From positions 8,808,032 through 8,872,031 of the forward strand of contig NC_086256.1 of NCBI RefSeq assembly GCF_021018805.1: DNA of 64,000 nucleotides, read 5' to 3'. The position numbers and the translations under genes were made by a program. Every line of letters starts with the position of its first letter. The stretch's first letter is position 1. A model generated the notes under the pieces. It made no database searches. It was given only the letters and a program-made list of their open reading frames with translations, and had not been told where the DNA came from. This document shows positions 44,300 to 56,600 of the stretch, one piece after another. This stretch comes from Prinia subflava (lineage: Eukaryota; Chordata; Aves; Passeriformes; Cisticolidae).

Positions 44300-47200
44300 A
44301 GCACAGACCAGCTGCAATCTGCACCCCCAACCTGCTGCTCCTGCTCCCCTGCCTGATCCCTGCAGCCAGGCTGGGCTGACAGCCCCTCTTCAAGACCAAG
44401 CACAGCTTTCTGCCAGGGCAACCCCTTAGCAGAAGATTTTTTTTGCATAGTCCCAGGGGCTTGGTGAGGGGCTCTCACCTCCTGGCAGCCTCCACATCTG
44501 CCTCTAGCCGAGCTCAAGGTTTGCTCAAGGTGGGCGAGAGGAGGATTCACCTGCTGTGTCTGAGTCCCTGGGGCAGAGCCCTGCACAGGGATGTGTGCTC
44601 AGGTCCTGGCCCCAGGGAGGGCCTGGCCACCTCAGGGAGCCAGTGTGTGCAAACTGCTGCATTTATAGAAGCCTCCCCTCCTGAAACAGAGGGATGACAG
44701 AAGCAGGTTAACCCCTTTGATGCCCTGGAAGGCTGACCTGAAACAGAGGCTGGACAGCACTAGGGAATAAAGCAGGTATTTATTGAAATACCATTTGTAT
44801 ACTGGGCTGTAGTTCAATTACAGCTTCAGGTTGTGTGGTCCCATCCTTCTTGTTCCTCCCTTCAGCCCAGCAAGTTTGTGCTTTTGGGCCTGAAAGTTGT
44901 CCTTGGTTCTCAGCAGGAAAAAGGATTTGTTTTGTCTACCTGCTCTGTGAAGAGAGCTCACTGGCACTTAATATGAGGCTCAGAACTACACCCCTGGGCA
45001 GCACAGAATCTGAAAATATGAAAGCCAAAACTCAAGGCATCACCTTGAAGGGGAGAGCCTGTGCCAGGCTGATGGAGAGCCTCAGATCACGGCCCCCAGG
45101 TGCTGGAGATGCCAGGGTTCATTACCCAAGGGGCTCAGTCCCCAGGGCCCTTGTTAGATGAGCCAGGTCACTCATCATCCTGCCCTTTTTGGGGGTCTCA
45201 CCCACTCCCTGGTGCATCCTGCTGCTGCTGGAGCATTCCCGGCTGTCCCAGGAACTGGCCAGGCAACTGTCCCCTCACCTGCCCACCCTGGCAGCCCGAT
45301 CCAGTGGCTGCCACAGCTCGGGCCCTTGTGGCAGCAGGTGCAGCACGTGCTGCCCGAGCTGCAGTTCTCACCCAGCCCCTGCAGCCCCCCCAGCCTGGCC
45401 TCCCCTCCCTGGCTTTGTGCAGCCGTACAAAGGAGAACCTGTCCGGCTGCTCCACCTCCCAGGAGCTGGCTGATAATTAAACAAAAGCAAAATAGCGTTG
45501 GCATGAAACTTGACCTTTCCAGAGCTTGTGGGGGGTGGGGAATTTTGCATAATTTCCGGTGGTGTTTATTTTTATGCGTTATGGTTTTTTATTGGAGATC
45601 TCTGTGCTGAGGAAGCAGAAAGTCCCTGTGTTCCGATGATGGGCTGGTATGTGGGAGACAAGATCCAGGCTGACCCTTCCCATGGCACATGGGGTCCTCT
45701 GTGCCCCACAGATGGAAGGAAGAGCCTTCCAGCCAGAGTCCTCTGGGATAACACACCCAGTCCTCTTGAATGGAGAGATCTCATCACTGGAAGGATGCTC
45801 TGTGTGCTGACCCCATCTCCTTCCTTGCGTGGGAGAGAGTCAGTGGTGCTGTGTCCAGCCACTTGCATCTGAACCCAGGGAACTGATCCTAAATTTTCAG
45901 CACCCTCTGCTTCATAAAAAGTCATAAAGGCCAAAAGCATTTATGAATAAGAACTCATAAATGCCAAGGTGCCCAAACTGCTCCTAGGAAGGGGCTCTGC
46001 TTGGCTTCTCCCCTTGTCCCCAGCTGTGAGGGGGATCCTTTCCCTGCACCCAGCCCATTCTTGTCCCTGTTCCCTGCTGTGCCTGCAGACACAGGGCTAC
46101 CACCTCCTGTGCCCATACCTAAGGTAGGTGGTGAATTAATCTTCAACTGGGTATCCAGGATTGCTGTGACGGTTATTGTGCCATTCCTGCCCAGTGCAGC
46201 ATTAATGATTAACACGCCAGGTTCAATGTCAGCTCCTGCCTGCTGCCTCTTGAATAGCCCTTATGTCACCTCCTCTGATAGCCCAACAAAACAAGGCAGA
46301 GAGCTGCCTAGAAAGCACAGGTGGGGTTAGGCTGGCACTCTGGCTGGTTTATCTCTGAGGAAGAGGAGGAGGGGAGTCAAGCAGGCAGTCCATACCAGGG
46401 AAAGTGTGCATTGCCTCACTTCTTCCCCTGGGCCAGCCTGCGCCGTTCAAGGATATCCTCGTGTCTCCCCTCTGGGAACATCCTGGCCCAGCTGTTACAG
46501 CAGGCAGGGGAAACTCCCCACAGCAGGCACTCCTTGGCCAGCTGATGCTGAATCAGTTTGCTTTTGCTTCTTATTTACCCCTTTCGTCAGCACAAACCCA
46601 AAGAGGTGCAGTTCCTCCTTCTTTTCATGTACCTGTTCCCATCAATGCTAATTCCCAGGAAGGAGGGGGCGGCTCCTTTCCTAAATTGCCGATCACCGCC
46701 CACTCGCTGCCAGCACAGAGCCTGCACCACACTGGGCTTTGCCTGCTGTGCCCCGGGGCAGGTGCTGCCGGTGGAGAGCGCACCCTACCAATCTCCAGGA
46801 ACTTTGCTCTGTGTGTGGCTCCCATCATGGCACTGGCTGCTTGCCCAACATCCCTGCGGGGAGACTTTGCCCTCCTGCCTTCCCTCACCCTGTATCCCAG
46901 GTGGAAAAGAACCCCACCTTGGCACACGCCCAGAGGAGCCAGGTGCTGGAGCCATCTCCTGCCATCTTCCTGGGGGCAATAAGGAAGTTTCTGTTTGCCA
47001 CCACAAGCCCTCAGGGACCTTTCAGCCTTGTGCTGTCAGCTTCTGATTGCCCTGGAGAGCCAGCGTGGGAGAAGTGAGCAAGTCTGAGAGGTGTAAGCTG
47101 CAGAGGAGCTGGTGGCACCCACAAGAGCTGGTGGGTAGTGAGCCAGGATGTGCCACTGGGCTTGTGGGGAAGCAGCTGGAATGGGATCCCCTTGGAGAGC

Positions 47201-48700
47201 CCAAAGGCTTGGGCAGTGGAGGGCAGGGGCACAGTGGGAGCACAGGGAGGCTGTGCCAGTCCAGGTTACCCTCCACTGCTCTGTTTGGCTGCCAGGGCAA
47301 TGGGGAGGAATCGCATCCGCGAGGAGAAACTGGTCCTTCAAGTTTTCCCAGCAGGTGCAGGGGAGGAACCAAGCCAGTGGTTGCAGGGTTATTTACAAAA
47401 CTCAGTGCCACAGAAAGAGCCTGCTCTGCCCCACGGAAACCCCATGGCAACCCCATGGTTAGGAGTGCAAAGGTGGAAGGCAGCAGCTCACCCCTCAACC
47501 TGCTCTACCTGACAGGGGTGATGATGGGAGGGTGTGTGCCAGGAGCCAGCTCTGCAAGGCATCCCAAAAATGGGGCAGAAGAGGTCATGGCCAGGTGTGC
47601 CCTTCTCTGTGCCAACTGGTTCCTGGCCACCTCCAGGAAGGGTTTTTCCTGGCAGCTCCTGGAGCCTTGGGGAGGAAAAAGAGGCATAAGAGCTCTGACG
47701 TCACCCATGAGGTGACACCAGTTTATGGTAGAACTGGCTCCTATTCACCTGTCCATGAAAGACAAGTGTATTTTCTGGCAATTTTCCCCCACACCTTGCC
47801 ACAGGGCAGGGCCAAATCCCATGTCAGTAACGCAGTGTGGGGGAGCAGGTGCCCATGCCTGCCTCACTGTTCCCTGCCTGCTCCTGCCAGTGTGACAGGC
47901 ACTGGATGGCACCAGGGAAATGCCAGACCACAGCAGTGCCTCGGTCCAGCCTCGTACCTGGCAGGAGCTGATAAGGGGGTGCCACAGTGGGCACAGAGCA
48001 AGGCAGTGCCTGGGGAGGCTGTTTGCATGCTGGCCTCCTGCCACCCCTGTCCTTCACTGCCCCTGCCCCACAGCCATGGCAGAAACAGGGAGAAGGAGCC
48101 CTTGGGAACACCCACCCTGGCTTTGCAATGGAGAAACTGAGGCAGAGCGAGTGTAGCCTCAAGAGCAGAGAGGGAGTAGCAGCGGGGAAAGAGGGTGTCT
48201 GGAAACCTCCCAAGCCCACCCATACCTCCCACATCCCCACAGGGAGGGCAGGTGCATCACACACAGGCAGTGTGGGACAACGCTGGGGTGGAGATGTTCA
48301 GAGGTGGGGGTGGCAGGATCCATCCCTCCTCACCAGCCCATTCCTGCAGCTGATGGGGACACAGGAACCCTCAGGCAGCCCTGCCTTTCAAGCCAAGCTG
48401 TTGCTGAGGCCCTGACTGGGTGTTGTGAGCAAGCAGTGGCTGTTGCAGAGGGCACAGGGTGTAAGGTGGTGCCCCCACTCTGTACCCTGTCTGTTGTGCA
48501 AACACGGGGCTGCTGTTTCCAAGCACCAGAACAGGTGAGGAGCCAGAGACAAGGAGGGCAGGGAGGCTGTGGGCAGGGCTGTGCTGCCTGCAAGGACATG
48601 GAAGAGAAGGTGGGAGGGAGGCAAGGCAGCCCCTACCACTGCACCCCCTCCGGCAGAGGGTATTTAATAAAGGCAGCCCCAAGATCAACTCCAGAAAATA
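44300..48700. other. Intergenic region between convergent POMGNT1 and TSPAN1
   Basis: Both neighbouring genes end here, so no promoter is expected. No frame looks coding; the longer plus-strand frames at 46.4-48.7 kb lack any family resemblance and share no splice logic. The most distinctive content is the AT-rich block at 45,895-46,235, described separately. Confidence 0.5.
45895..46235. promoter_or_regulatory. Candidate enhancer with CDX/HOX and HNF1-type sites
   Basis: Four TCATAAA/TTTATGA motifs, the CDX and posterior HOX consensus, occur within 50 bases (45,912-45,918, 45,922-45,928, 45,940-45,946 and 45,955-45,961). At 46,201-46,213 the sequence ATTAATGATTAAC matches the HNF1 palindrome GTTAATNATTAAC at 12 of 13 positions. 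CDX and HNF1 factors together mark intestinal epithelial enhancers, and the nearby TSPAN1 is an epithelial gene strong in gut. The sites are seen; the target and activity are inferred. Confidence 0.45.
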
Positions 48701-48721
48701 ATTTGTATCCAAGATGAAAAA

Positions 48722-48727
48722 TTTATT
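48722..48727 (-). terminator. TSPAN1: TSPAN1 polyadenylation signal (AATAAA)
   Basis: TTTATT on the plus strand is AATAAA on the minus strand, about 650 bases past the TSPAN1 stop codon. A 3' UTR of this length is ordinary for the gene. Confidence 0.7.
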
Positions 48728-49380
48728 TGCATTTCTTTACAGCATGGAGAGGGGCTCAGGCACAAAATGACAGGGGGTGTGGGGCAGCCTCAGCCTCTGC
48801 AGAGCCAGGGAGCACCAGGGCTCTCTTCATGCCAGGGAAGGGGCAGAGACCAGCCAGCACCCAGCCAGCCCCTCTTTCAGGGGACCACATGGCAACAAGG
48901 CCAGGGCTGACAGACCATGGGTGCAGGAGCAGATACATCCCCAGTGAGTGAGGGTGTAGTTACCACCTCAAACTGATGCAGGGGGACACAGCTGGGACAG
49001 TGTGAGAGCGGTACAGCACCCGCCTGCAGGAGTTTATCAAGACATCACCCTGCCATTGCCAGATCAGCAGCCCTGAACAGCCCCTGTGCTGCTTTATCTC
49101 CTGCTGGCATCAGCCAAAGAGACCAAGCAGCTCCTCCCAACACCCCCCCTCAATCAAAAAACACCCCAAATCTCTATGTACAGACTCCATATGCCATATC
49201 AGTACAAAAATATACACAAACTCTACAGATCCCAGCTCAGTAGATCAAAATACAACTACAAATCACAGTGCACAGGAGAGAGCATCAGACCCAGGGAGGG
49301 ATGGGGTCCCCCTGAGAGCATGGCACGCCACGGGTGCACCCCAGCATGGGGGGTGGCAGGTCATCCTCCTGCCTCAGGGG

Positions 49381-52300
49381 TCACTTCTCGTCCAGCCGAC
49401 AGTACAGGTACATGGAAACTGCCATGGCTGCAATCTGGGGGTGGCAAGGTGCAAATCAGCCCCCTTAAACATCCTTAAACCCTCCCTCCCCTTCCCAACA
49501 CGGGTTTGGGCACAGCCCGTCATCCCCAGAGCACCAGGGGCAGGGCTGGATGTGCCCAGGGAAGGAGGCTCAGTAGCCTGGAGCTGCAGGTGGTCCTGGG
49601 AGCTGCACCAGCCCCCCGGGCCCCCCAGGCTGGTCCAGCCCCACCTCCAGGCACAGGGAGGAGGTGGATCAGCAGTGCTCAGCACTCACCTCCAAGGCAG
49701 CGATGCCGGCTGCCACGCCACCCGCCACGCCGGCGTTGGTCCTGATTTCCTCCAAGATCTGTCTGAAACAGCCCTGCAGGAGGCAACCACATGGATGAGG
49801 ATGGCAAGAGGTGGTGATTCCCTAACTCCCAGGGCACAGCATCCCTCAGAAAGGGAGGTACTGCTTCTCCAACCCAGAGCACACTGCCATGGAGAAGGTC
49901 TGAGGCTTCAGGGGCAACTCAGCCACTTCTCAGACCAAATATTGGGTGGGGAGCAAGGAAAGGAAAGGAAGAAGCAGGGAAATCGCCCAAAAAGGCAGAG
50001 TGGTGCCCGGGTTCATGCCTGGCACCAGGCATGCCACTCTATTCCCTTTATGACCAGAGCAACGTAACAGCTTTACTTGCTTCTACCAGGGACAAGCCGA
50101 GGCCACCACAGAAATAAAAGCCCAAGGGGCCACCATGTGCAGAGCTGGGGCTGGAGCTTCAGGAGAGATCTCCCAGTGCCCAGGCACACCCCAAGTGAGG
50201 CTCTGACAGCGGGCAAGAGCCTCTGGCACGTCCTCACCTCGACAGCTGTTTCTGCAGCCAGGGTGCTGTTGCAGGGCTCCCGCATGTCACAGCACTGCCT
50301 GGGGTAGCTGTGATGTGTCTCATAATAGTAGGAGTTGTTGAAATCTGTGTAGTTATTCAGGCCACAGCAGTGAACCTAAGAGGGGGAGAGAGGAAGGGAT
50401 GGGAAGAGCATCCTTCAGGTGTCCCTCCAAGCTCTGACACCATCTGGACCCCACTGCTCATGGAAGGCGTCACCCAGCTCAACCCTGCTTCAGTGGGCTG
50501 CTCAGCAGTCACCTTGGGGCCAGGATTCTGCCCCACACACCATCACAAACAGCTCTCACACCACTAGGTCCCAAGCAGGTAGTTCCCAGGAACCTGGGAA
50601 ATTGAGGAGGTGGTGACAGCTCAGCACATCCTGGGTTGTGCCCTCTTCCATCTCCCTGTCCCACCCACATGTGCACCACCTAGCCCATGTCAGGAGGATC
50701 CCGACCCACAGGTGAGGCCCACAGGGCTCAGCACACCTCTGTCATGGTGACATTCCAGATCTCTGTGAATGTTCTATCCACCCCATACTTCTCTTTCAGG
50801 AGCGGGGTCACCAGACCTGTCAGCAACGTCTCTGCCTGGAAGAAGGGGCAGAAAAACACCATCAGAGAAGGTCCTGGGGAGCACCACAGAGTTGAGCACC
50901 CCCATACTGGTCTCAGCCTACAGAGAGGAGGCCAAAAAGGCCTGAAGTCACAGCATGTCTGTTTGACCCACAGAGAGTTTTCCCTTTCCCCACTAAGCAG
51001 TGCTTTATGGCACCAAGGTCACTCCTGCCCAGTGAATCATCTGATAAGCAGCGTTAAGTGAGGGAACCAGGAATGGCAGCATTAAGTGAGGGAGCCAGGA
51101 ATGACGTTTGCCCTGTGGCTGACTTCTCCAGTGCCTAATGAGGCAGTCACCTTTCTCTCCAGGTGGTTTCTCAGGTGCCTAATAAGGGGGTGAGTTTGCT
51201 CAGCATGAGGCAAGAGGGACTTCCTCCCCCAGTGGCTTCTACCCTCAGAGGTGGGGAGGTGTCAAGCCTAAGCTGGTTAGGGACTGAGGGGCTTGACAGA
51301 AAGAAGTGGGCAAAACTTCTAAGAAGTTTTGAAGAAGAAGACTTCTAAGGTCCTAAGAAAATGAAGGCTGTGATATAACAGGAACCCCTGTTCTATGTTC
51401 CATCACTCTGCCCACGTAGCTGGTGCCAGCAGGGGCCAACATCCCTTCCTCCTGCAGCACTGACCACTGCACAGCAGCCACACCTGTGGGCAGCACTGCC
51501 AGCCCGTGTCTCCTGTTTTCCCAAGGGGTAGGACAGGTCCCAGATCAGCCCAGCCCAAGACTCGGGTATTGCACTCACAAGACCTGTGAAGACCAGAGCC
51601 ACCACGGCAGCAGCAACTTCAGCGATGAAGATGATCAGCACCACTGAGAAGAACTACGACACAGCAAGGGGAGGGAGGTCAAACCAACAGCCAGAGTCCT
51701 CAGGGGTCCCTGGAACTCATCTGTTCCCCAGGGCTCCAGCCCTCCTGCCCCACTGCCTTTAGCTCTGCTCCTGGGCAGCACAACCTTGGGGTCCTCCAGC
51801 CCTCTACCTGCATGGGCTGATCTCTGTGGACACACTCCAAGAGAGACCTCAGCTTAGCACCCCCTCCTACCTCATCTCACCCTTTCCTGGGGCAGACTTT
51901 GAACCCAACATTGCCTTTCCAAGGGCCACCCAGACTGCCACCACATAGAAAAATCCACAGAGAACATCTCCACAGAGAAATCTACCCATCAGGTCTCCCC
52001 CACCACAGACCCAGCTCAAACGAGGCTTGATAGGGAGGTCAGTCAGGTCCATACCATCATCAGGAGACATTTGCTCTCCTTCTGGGCACCATAGCACCCA
52101 AGGAAGCCGATCACCAGCAGGATGGCACCAATGACAATGAGGAGATAGGCCACGTTCACAACCGACAGGATGCTAGAGGAGAGCGCCCCAAATATCTGCA
52201 GGAATGACTCTCCATCCACTTTGACCCAGATGCCAACTCCCAGGAGGGTCCCGCCACTGAGCTGGGAGGAGAAAGGGAACATCAGCTTCCAGATAGGCAC

Positions 52301-53342
52301 AAGATTTGGTATTTGGGGAAGGCCCTGGCATGGGTGTTTCTCTCCTCAGCAGTTTTTCACCACACCAAAGCAAGACTTTGTGGTACTGTGGGCAGGTCTG
52401 ACAGGTCAGCACCCTGAAACACACCCCACCCCCAGCACATCCCCGAGGCAGTGTCACAGCTGCCCCCTCCCCAGCCTGGGGGGTTCCAGTGCCAGCAGTG
52501 GAGCAGCCACACCAGCAGTGTCACCAGCCTCCCCATGACCCCACATGGCCAGTTCAGACACTGGCCACCATCACGCTGCCACCAGTTCCTCCATACAGGG
52601 CAGCTGCCTGCCCACCCACCCAGAGGAGAAGCTGGGCAGCCCCTGACCCCAGACAGAGCCGTGTACTCCTGGGCAAGGTCAGCTCTGGGCTGCCTGCAGT
52701 CCGTGCCAGCCCTCCCCTCTGCCCACTCAACCTTCCCCACCACACTCAAATCCTGGCAGGAGCTTCACAGAGGGAGTGTCTCAGCAGAGTGAGCCGGGGG
52801 GCTCTGCACCCCTCCTTCCCAAGGCTGTATCTTACCACATCCCCCTCCAGGTGGCTCCTGCAGAGCCAGTGCAGCTCTTGCGAGCTCCACTACTCTTTGC
52901 CTTGGGTGGGAGTAGAGCCTGCCTGTGCTCTGAATTCCCGACATCCAGGAACCCCAAAGCCACAGTCACACACGGAGGCTGCTCCCCCACAGAAGTAGAA
53001 CAGGGGCAAACCCCCTGTTCTGGGGCACTCAGCCCCTTCCCAAGCTCCAGCACAGCGAGGGACAGAGCAGCTGATGCAACAGCCACTGTCCCCAGAGCAC
53101 GGCACAGCCCTCTGGGCTTTGCAGGTCCCACCTACACCCACCTGCCCACACTCTCCAATCCATCGCACACAGAAAAGAGCCCCGAGGGGCAGGGGATCCC
53201 AGCCAGACCCGACCCACCCCACACCGGGCTCTGGGGGCTCCCCGGGACCCCCTCCCGCAGACCCCAACCCCCGAGGCGCACTTACGAAGATGGCCAGGTT
53301 GAAAAGGATCATCATGACCTTGATAAAGGTGAAGCACCCCAT
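49381..53342 (-). CDS. TSPAN1: Tetraspanin-1
   Basis: Seven coding exons: 53342-53286, 52261-52055, 51653-51579, 50835-50737, 50375-50238, 49773-49690 and 49434-49381. All are phase 0, giving 237 residues (human 241). Tetraspanins organise membrane microdomains; TSPAN1 is found in epithelia, on plasma membrane and endosomal vesicles. Visible hallmarks are MGCFTFIKVMMILFNLAIF opening TM1, GIWVKVDG in the small loop, and GFLGCYGAQKESKC closing TM2. TM3 is FSVVLIIFIAEVAAAVVALVF. The large loop has VHCCG, QCCD, PC and GCF cysteines, six in all, and the NNYTDF segment as in human. TM4 begins at GVAGGVAAGIAALEIAAM and the short tail ends RLDEK. N-glycosylation sequons (NVT, NYT, NNS, NST) are present in the large loop. 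The start follows an acceptor eight bases upstream. It converges on POMGNT1. Confidence 0.96.
51048..51103. repeat. 28-bp tandem duplication in a TSPAN1 intron
   Basis: Two adjacent copies of a 28-base unit (core TTAAGTGAGGGA) differ at two positions. They lie in the intron between the exons ending at 50,835 and starting at 51,579. The similarity suggests a fairly recent slippage or duplication event. Confidence 0.85.
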
Positions 53343-53349
53343 GTTTGCA

Positions 53350-53640
53350 CCTGGGGAGAGCAGAGAGGTTACCGGGGGAGACCCTTCCCAGCACAGCTGC
53401 CGCCGTCATGAGAGCCCAGCGCCCGTCCAGGGGGTGCCCACGGGCGGGGAGGGACACGGGAGGGACACAGCCCGACTTACCTGAGCGGAGAGCAGCTCCC
53501 AACAGCCCGTCCCGTCCTGCCCCAGCCCGCTCTGCCTCCAGCGCCCTGCCGGTGCCGCCCTTTAACCGGGCGCGTCCTGGGGCCGCCCCCGCCGGAGCCC
53601 CCCGCCCCGCCCGGCCCGCCGGGGCCACCCCTCGGTGCTG
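53350..53640 (-). promoter_or_regulatory. TSPAN1: TSPAN1 promoter and 5' UTR exon
   Basis: A CpG-rich stretch lies upstream of the TSPAN1 coding start. On the minus strand, CTCAG followed by GTAAGTCGGG at 53,480-53,481 makes a strong donor that ends a non-coding first exon. CTCCCCAG at 53,351-53,353 is the acceptor, leaving eight untranslated bases before the ATG. The transcription start is not defined. Confidence 0.6.
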
Positions 53641-53826
53641 CGGGGAGCCTGCGGCCCTGCTGCCCTCTGCTGCCGTGTGGGATACACACCCGGTCCCGGC
53701 CCCTCGATTGGGGGCACCGGGGCAGCGCTGGAGCCCCGCGGCTGTGCCAGCCTGTGCCTGGGGACACAGCCCTGGGGGCACCACCCCACCTCCGCGGCGC
53801 TGTGCTTGGGGTTTTCCAGCCGCGGG

Positions 53827-53886
53827 CACCCCCAGCACGGACACCCCCAGCACGGACACCACCAGCACGGACACCCCCAGCACGGC
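53827..53886. repeat. 15-bp minisatellite upstream of TSPAN1
   Basis: Four head-to-tail copies of CACCCCCAGCACGGA, with one or two substitutions, occur about 350 bases upstream of the TSPAN1 first exon donor. The array probably varies in copy number between individuals. Confidence 0.9.
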
Positions 53887-56249
53887 CACCCCCCGGTCAC
53901 GCACAGCCTCTGCCAGCCGAGGCTGAGCACCCCGTCCCCGCAGGCTGGTTCTGTGGGTGACCTGCGGGTCCCCCTGCTCGGCACCACCCGGGCGGGGATC
54001 TCCCCAAAAGCCAAATTTCCGACATCCTGGGCAGAAAGAGAAGCCGGCAAAGGAGGGCGCCGGGGAACGGCCGCACAGCCGGTTCGCAGAGGAGAAGCCA
54101 AAGCTGCACGGGCCGTCCCCAGCTGCTGCACAGGGAGGGGGATTCTTGCTGGCGGGGACACGACAGGGTGACGGCGGAGAGGACAGTGACAGCCATGACA
54201 GATGCCAGCACTGGAGCAGTCAATGGAGACCTGCCATTGCCTAAGGGCTGCCAAAAGTGATTTTTTTTTTGGAAAGACGCTTTGAAATAGGGCTGGTTTC
54301 CCACAGAGGAGGACTGCAAGAGAGTCACACCACACAGGGGGAGATGCTTCCTCCCCAGGCCCGGCCCTGGCAGTGGTCCTCACCTGTCCAGTGCACCTTT
54401 GGGGCAGGAGCTTGTGCTGGTCCCCTCACCAGTATCCACAGTGTGTCCCTTCAACTGGTCACCAAACCACAGAGCCATGCAGGAGGCAGGGGAGACCTCA
54501 TCCTGCAGGAAACCAGGCCCTGTGTGCTCAGCACGCTCCACACCCCACGCCCGGTTCCCCCAAAACCCCACAGCACATTCCCTGCCTGGCCGTAATGATA
54601 CATTTCAGCAGGATGAAGTCAGCCCCATTGGGCTCCAGCCAAATCCCAGTAGTATTTGGGGGAAGCCTCTAACCCTTGCAGACACCCTGGGTATGGACAC
54701 AACCCGTGCTGCAGCTGGGGGCTGTAGCCCTTGTCCCCTCACTGCCTGTAGCCTCAGCCCTTTTCTGCAGCAGGAAGCTGCTCAGAGCCAGGGCCAAGCC
54801 TTCATTCCTCTCCCAAAGTGGGACAGCTGCCCCAAAACCCCCCTCTCATATTGCCCCTCTTCCAAAAGTTGCCCCATCCCAGCTTGACCCTGTTTGCTGC
54901 ACACAATTCCTCACCCCAAAAGTAAATTTTGGTAAATACCTGACTACTTGCTCTCCTTCCCAATCACTGCCAGGCACAGGGAAGAAAGGAGGACAAGCTA
55001 TGGGCTGTTCCCCTCGCCTCCTCCAGCACCCAGTGCCGCATCCTGGGGTTCAGCTGCTCCCCAGCATCACCCACCCGAGCCCCATTAGGGAGCCAGGGCT
55101 GGATTTTCTGGTTCTCTGGGAAGGCCTGACCTGACCACAGAAGGACGAGTCCAGTGACATTCCCATGTCCCTCCTGCCCAGCAAGGCCACGCCATCTCCC
55201 TGCTGTCCCCATCCCCTCACACAGGCCAGCTGGATCCTGAGCATCCCCTTCCCTGGAGCATGGGGATGCCTCTCACCAGAGCACGGGCAGCAAAGCTCCT
55301 CCAAGCAGCCTGTCCCTGGGAGACTGAGCAGGGAAGTGGCCTCAGTTTCCCTCCCAGTAAAGTACTGGGTAGGAAGCCCCAGGCATCACCAGCCATGGAG
55401 ACCAGCCAAGTGTGTGACTGACAGGATTTTGGGATATCCCCAGCCAGGTGAGTCCTTTGCAAAGGGCTTTCACACGTCTGTTTTTGGCTGGCAGCATCAA
55501 CCCAGCTGTCTGTCCAGCATCCAGGCACCTGGGCAGTCAGGATGGATGGACACACTGCAGTGTGCCAGCGATGAACACGACTTTGGGGTTGCAGAAGGAA
55601 GTTACTGAATGTTGCAAATTTGTGCTGAATTCATCACTTCCCACCTCCTGATGCGGAGAAATAAATATCTACATCAGCCAAAAGTTTTCTGAGGTCTTGA
55701 AATATTTCAGTTCACAGCTTTGAAAGGACTCAGAGCATTTTGGCTGGAGAGCTGGGGAAATCCGATTCCCACACCTTGGGAGGGACCAGGCAGTGAGACC
55801 ACACCGATTTCCCTGTGGCTGCAGCTCCCGCTTCCGGGGGAATCCTCCCCATTTCTGTGGCTATGTGCAAAACCACGACCTGAGCCCCCAAAGCAGGAGG
55901 TGCCCCATCTGCTGCTGCCACCTCTGCCCTGTGGGGCCCGGGCTGTAAATCCAGGGGTGATAAGGGGGCTGGCACTGTGTCCCAGCAGAGCACCGCCCTG
56001 TGTGTGTCCCTCAGGGGGAGGGCCCGTCCCTGTGCCTCACGCCGCCGATGTTAATCACGGTGCTGTCCCAGCCGTGTGCTGATACCGCCACCAACGAGGG
56101 GCTCGATGACAACGTCCCGCCCTTAGGCCAGGCTGAGCTTCCTCGCCCCAGAGCCAGCCCCGAGCCTGCCCTGCCTCTGCCTGCCCGCCTCTCCAGATCG
56201 CATTCCCTCGTTCCCCACGCGTGTCCAGGCCGGCAAATCCCTCTTGCAT

Positions 56250-56600
56250 TGATGCCCAAGGGCCACGCCGCGGCGGCACTGCCGTGGAGCCCGGGCGGGC
56301 TCGGGAGGCGAAGGGCTCCGCTGCGGGGTCACCCCGGGACAGCGCCGCGCCCGAGCGCCGCCACTCCGCGGCTGCTGCGGGCGGGAGCAGGCGGAGCATC
56401 CCCCGCTGCCCGGGCCGGGGCCGGGCTGGAGCTCTCTCCGCAGCTCGGGAGAGGACCCGGCCCGGCTCTGTGCCTGTGCTCGCTGCCCAGGGAGGTGGCA
56501 CTGAGGGGCGCTGGGTCCCCGGTGCCACGCTGGGGTGCCCTGCCAGCACCCCCTGCAGCAGCGCCTGGCAGCTGCCGCGCTGTGAAGCTGCAGCCCTGCA
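56250..56600. promoter_or_regulatory. Orphan CpG island
   Basis: A block with very high CpG density (many CCGCGG, GCGCC and CGGGCGGG runs), comparable to the promoters of LURAP1 and PIK3R3. It is not next to any recognised start. It may promote an unannotated non-coding RNA, an upstream PIK3R3 or TSPAN1 exon, or act as an enhancer. The long frames across it on both strands reflect lack of stops in GC-rich DNA. Confidence 0.5.

Noticed and set aside
44766..44771. AATAAA on the plus strand as the POMGNT1 end
   Set aside because: Two closer signals exist at 43,791 and 44,268; this one is probably unrelated.
53029..53904. 291-codon minus-strand frame with a repeated SVLGV motif
   Set aside because: The repeat is a translation of the 15-base minisatellite; the frame overlaps the TSPAN1 5' region in the wrong phase.
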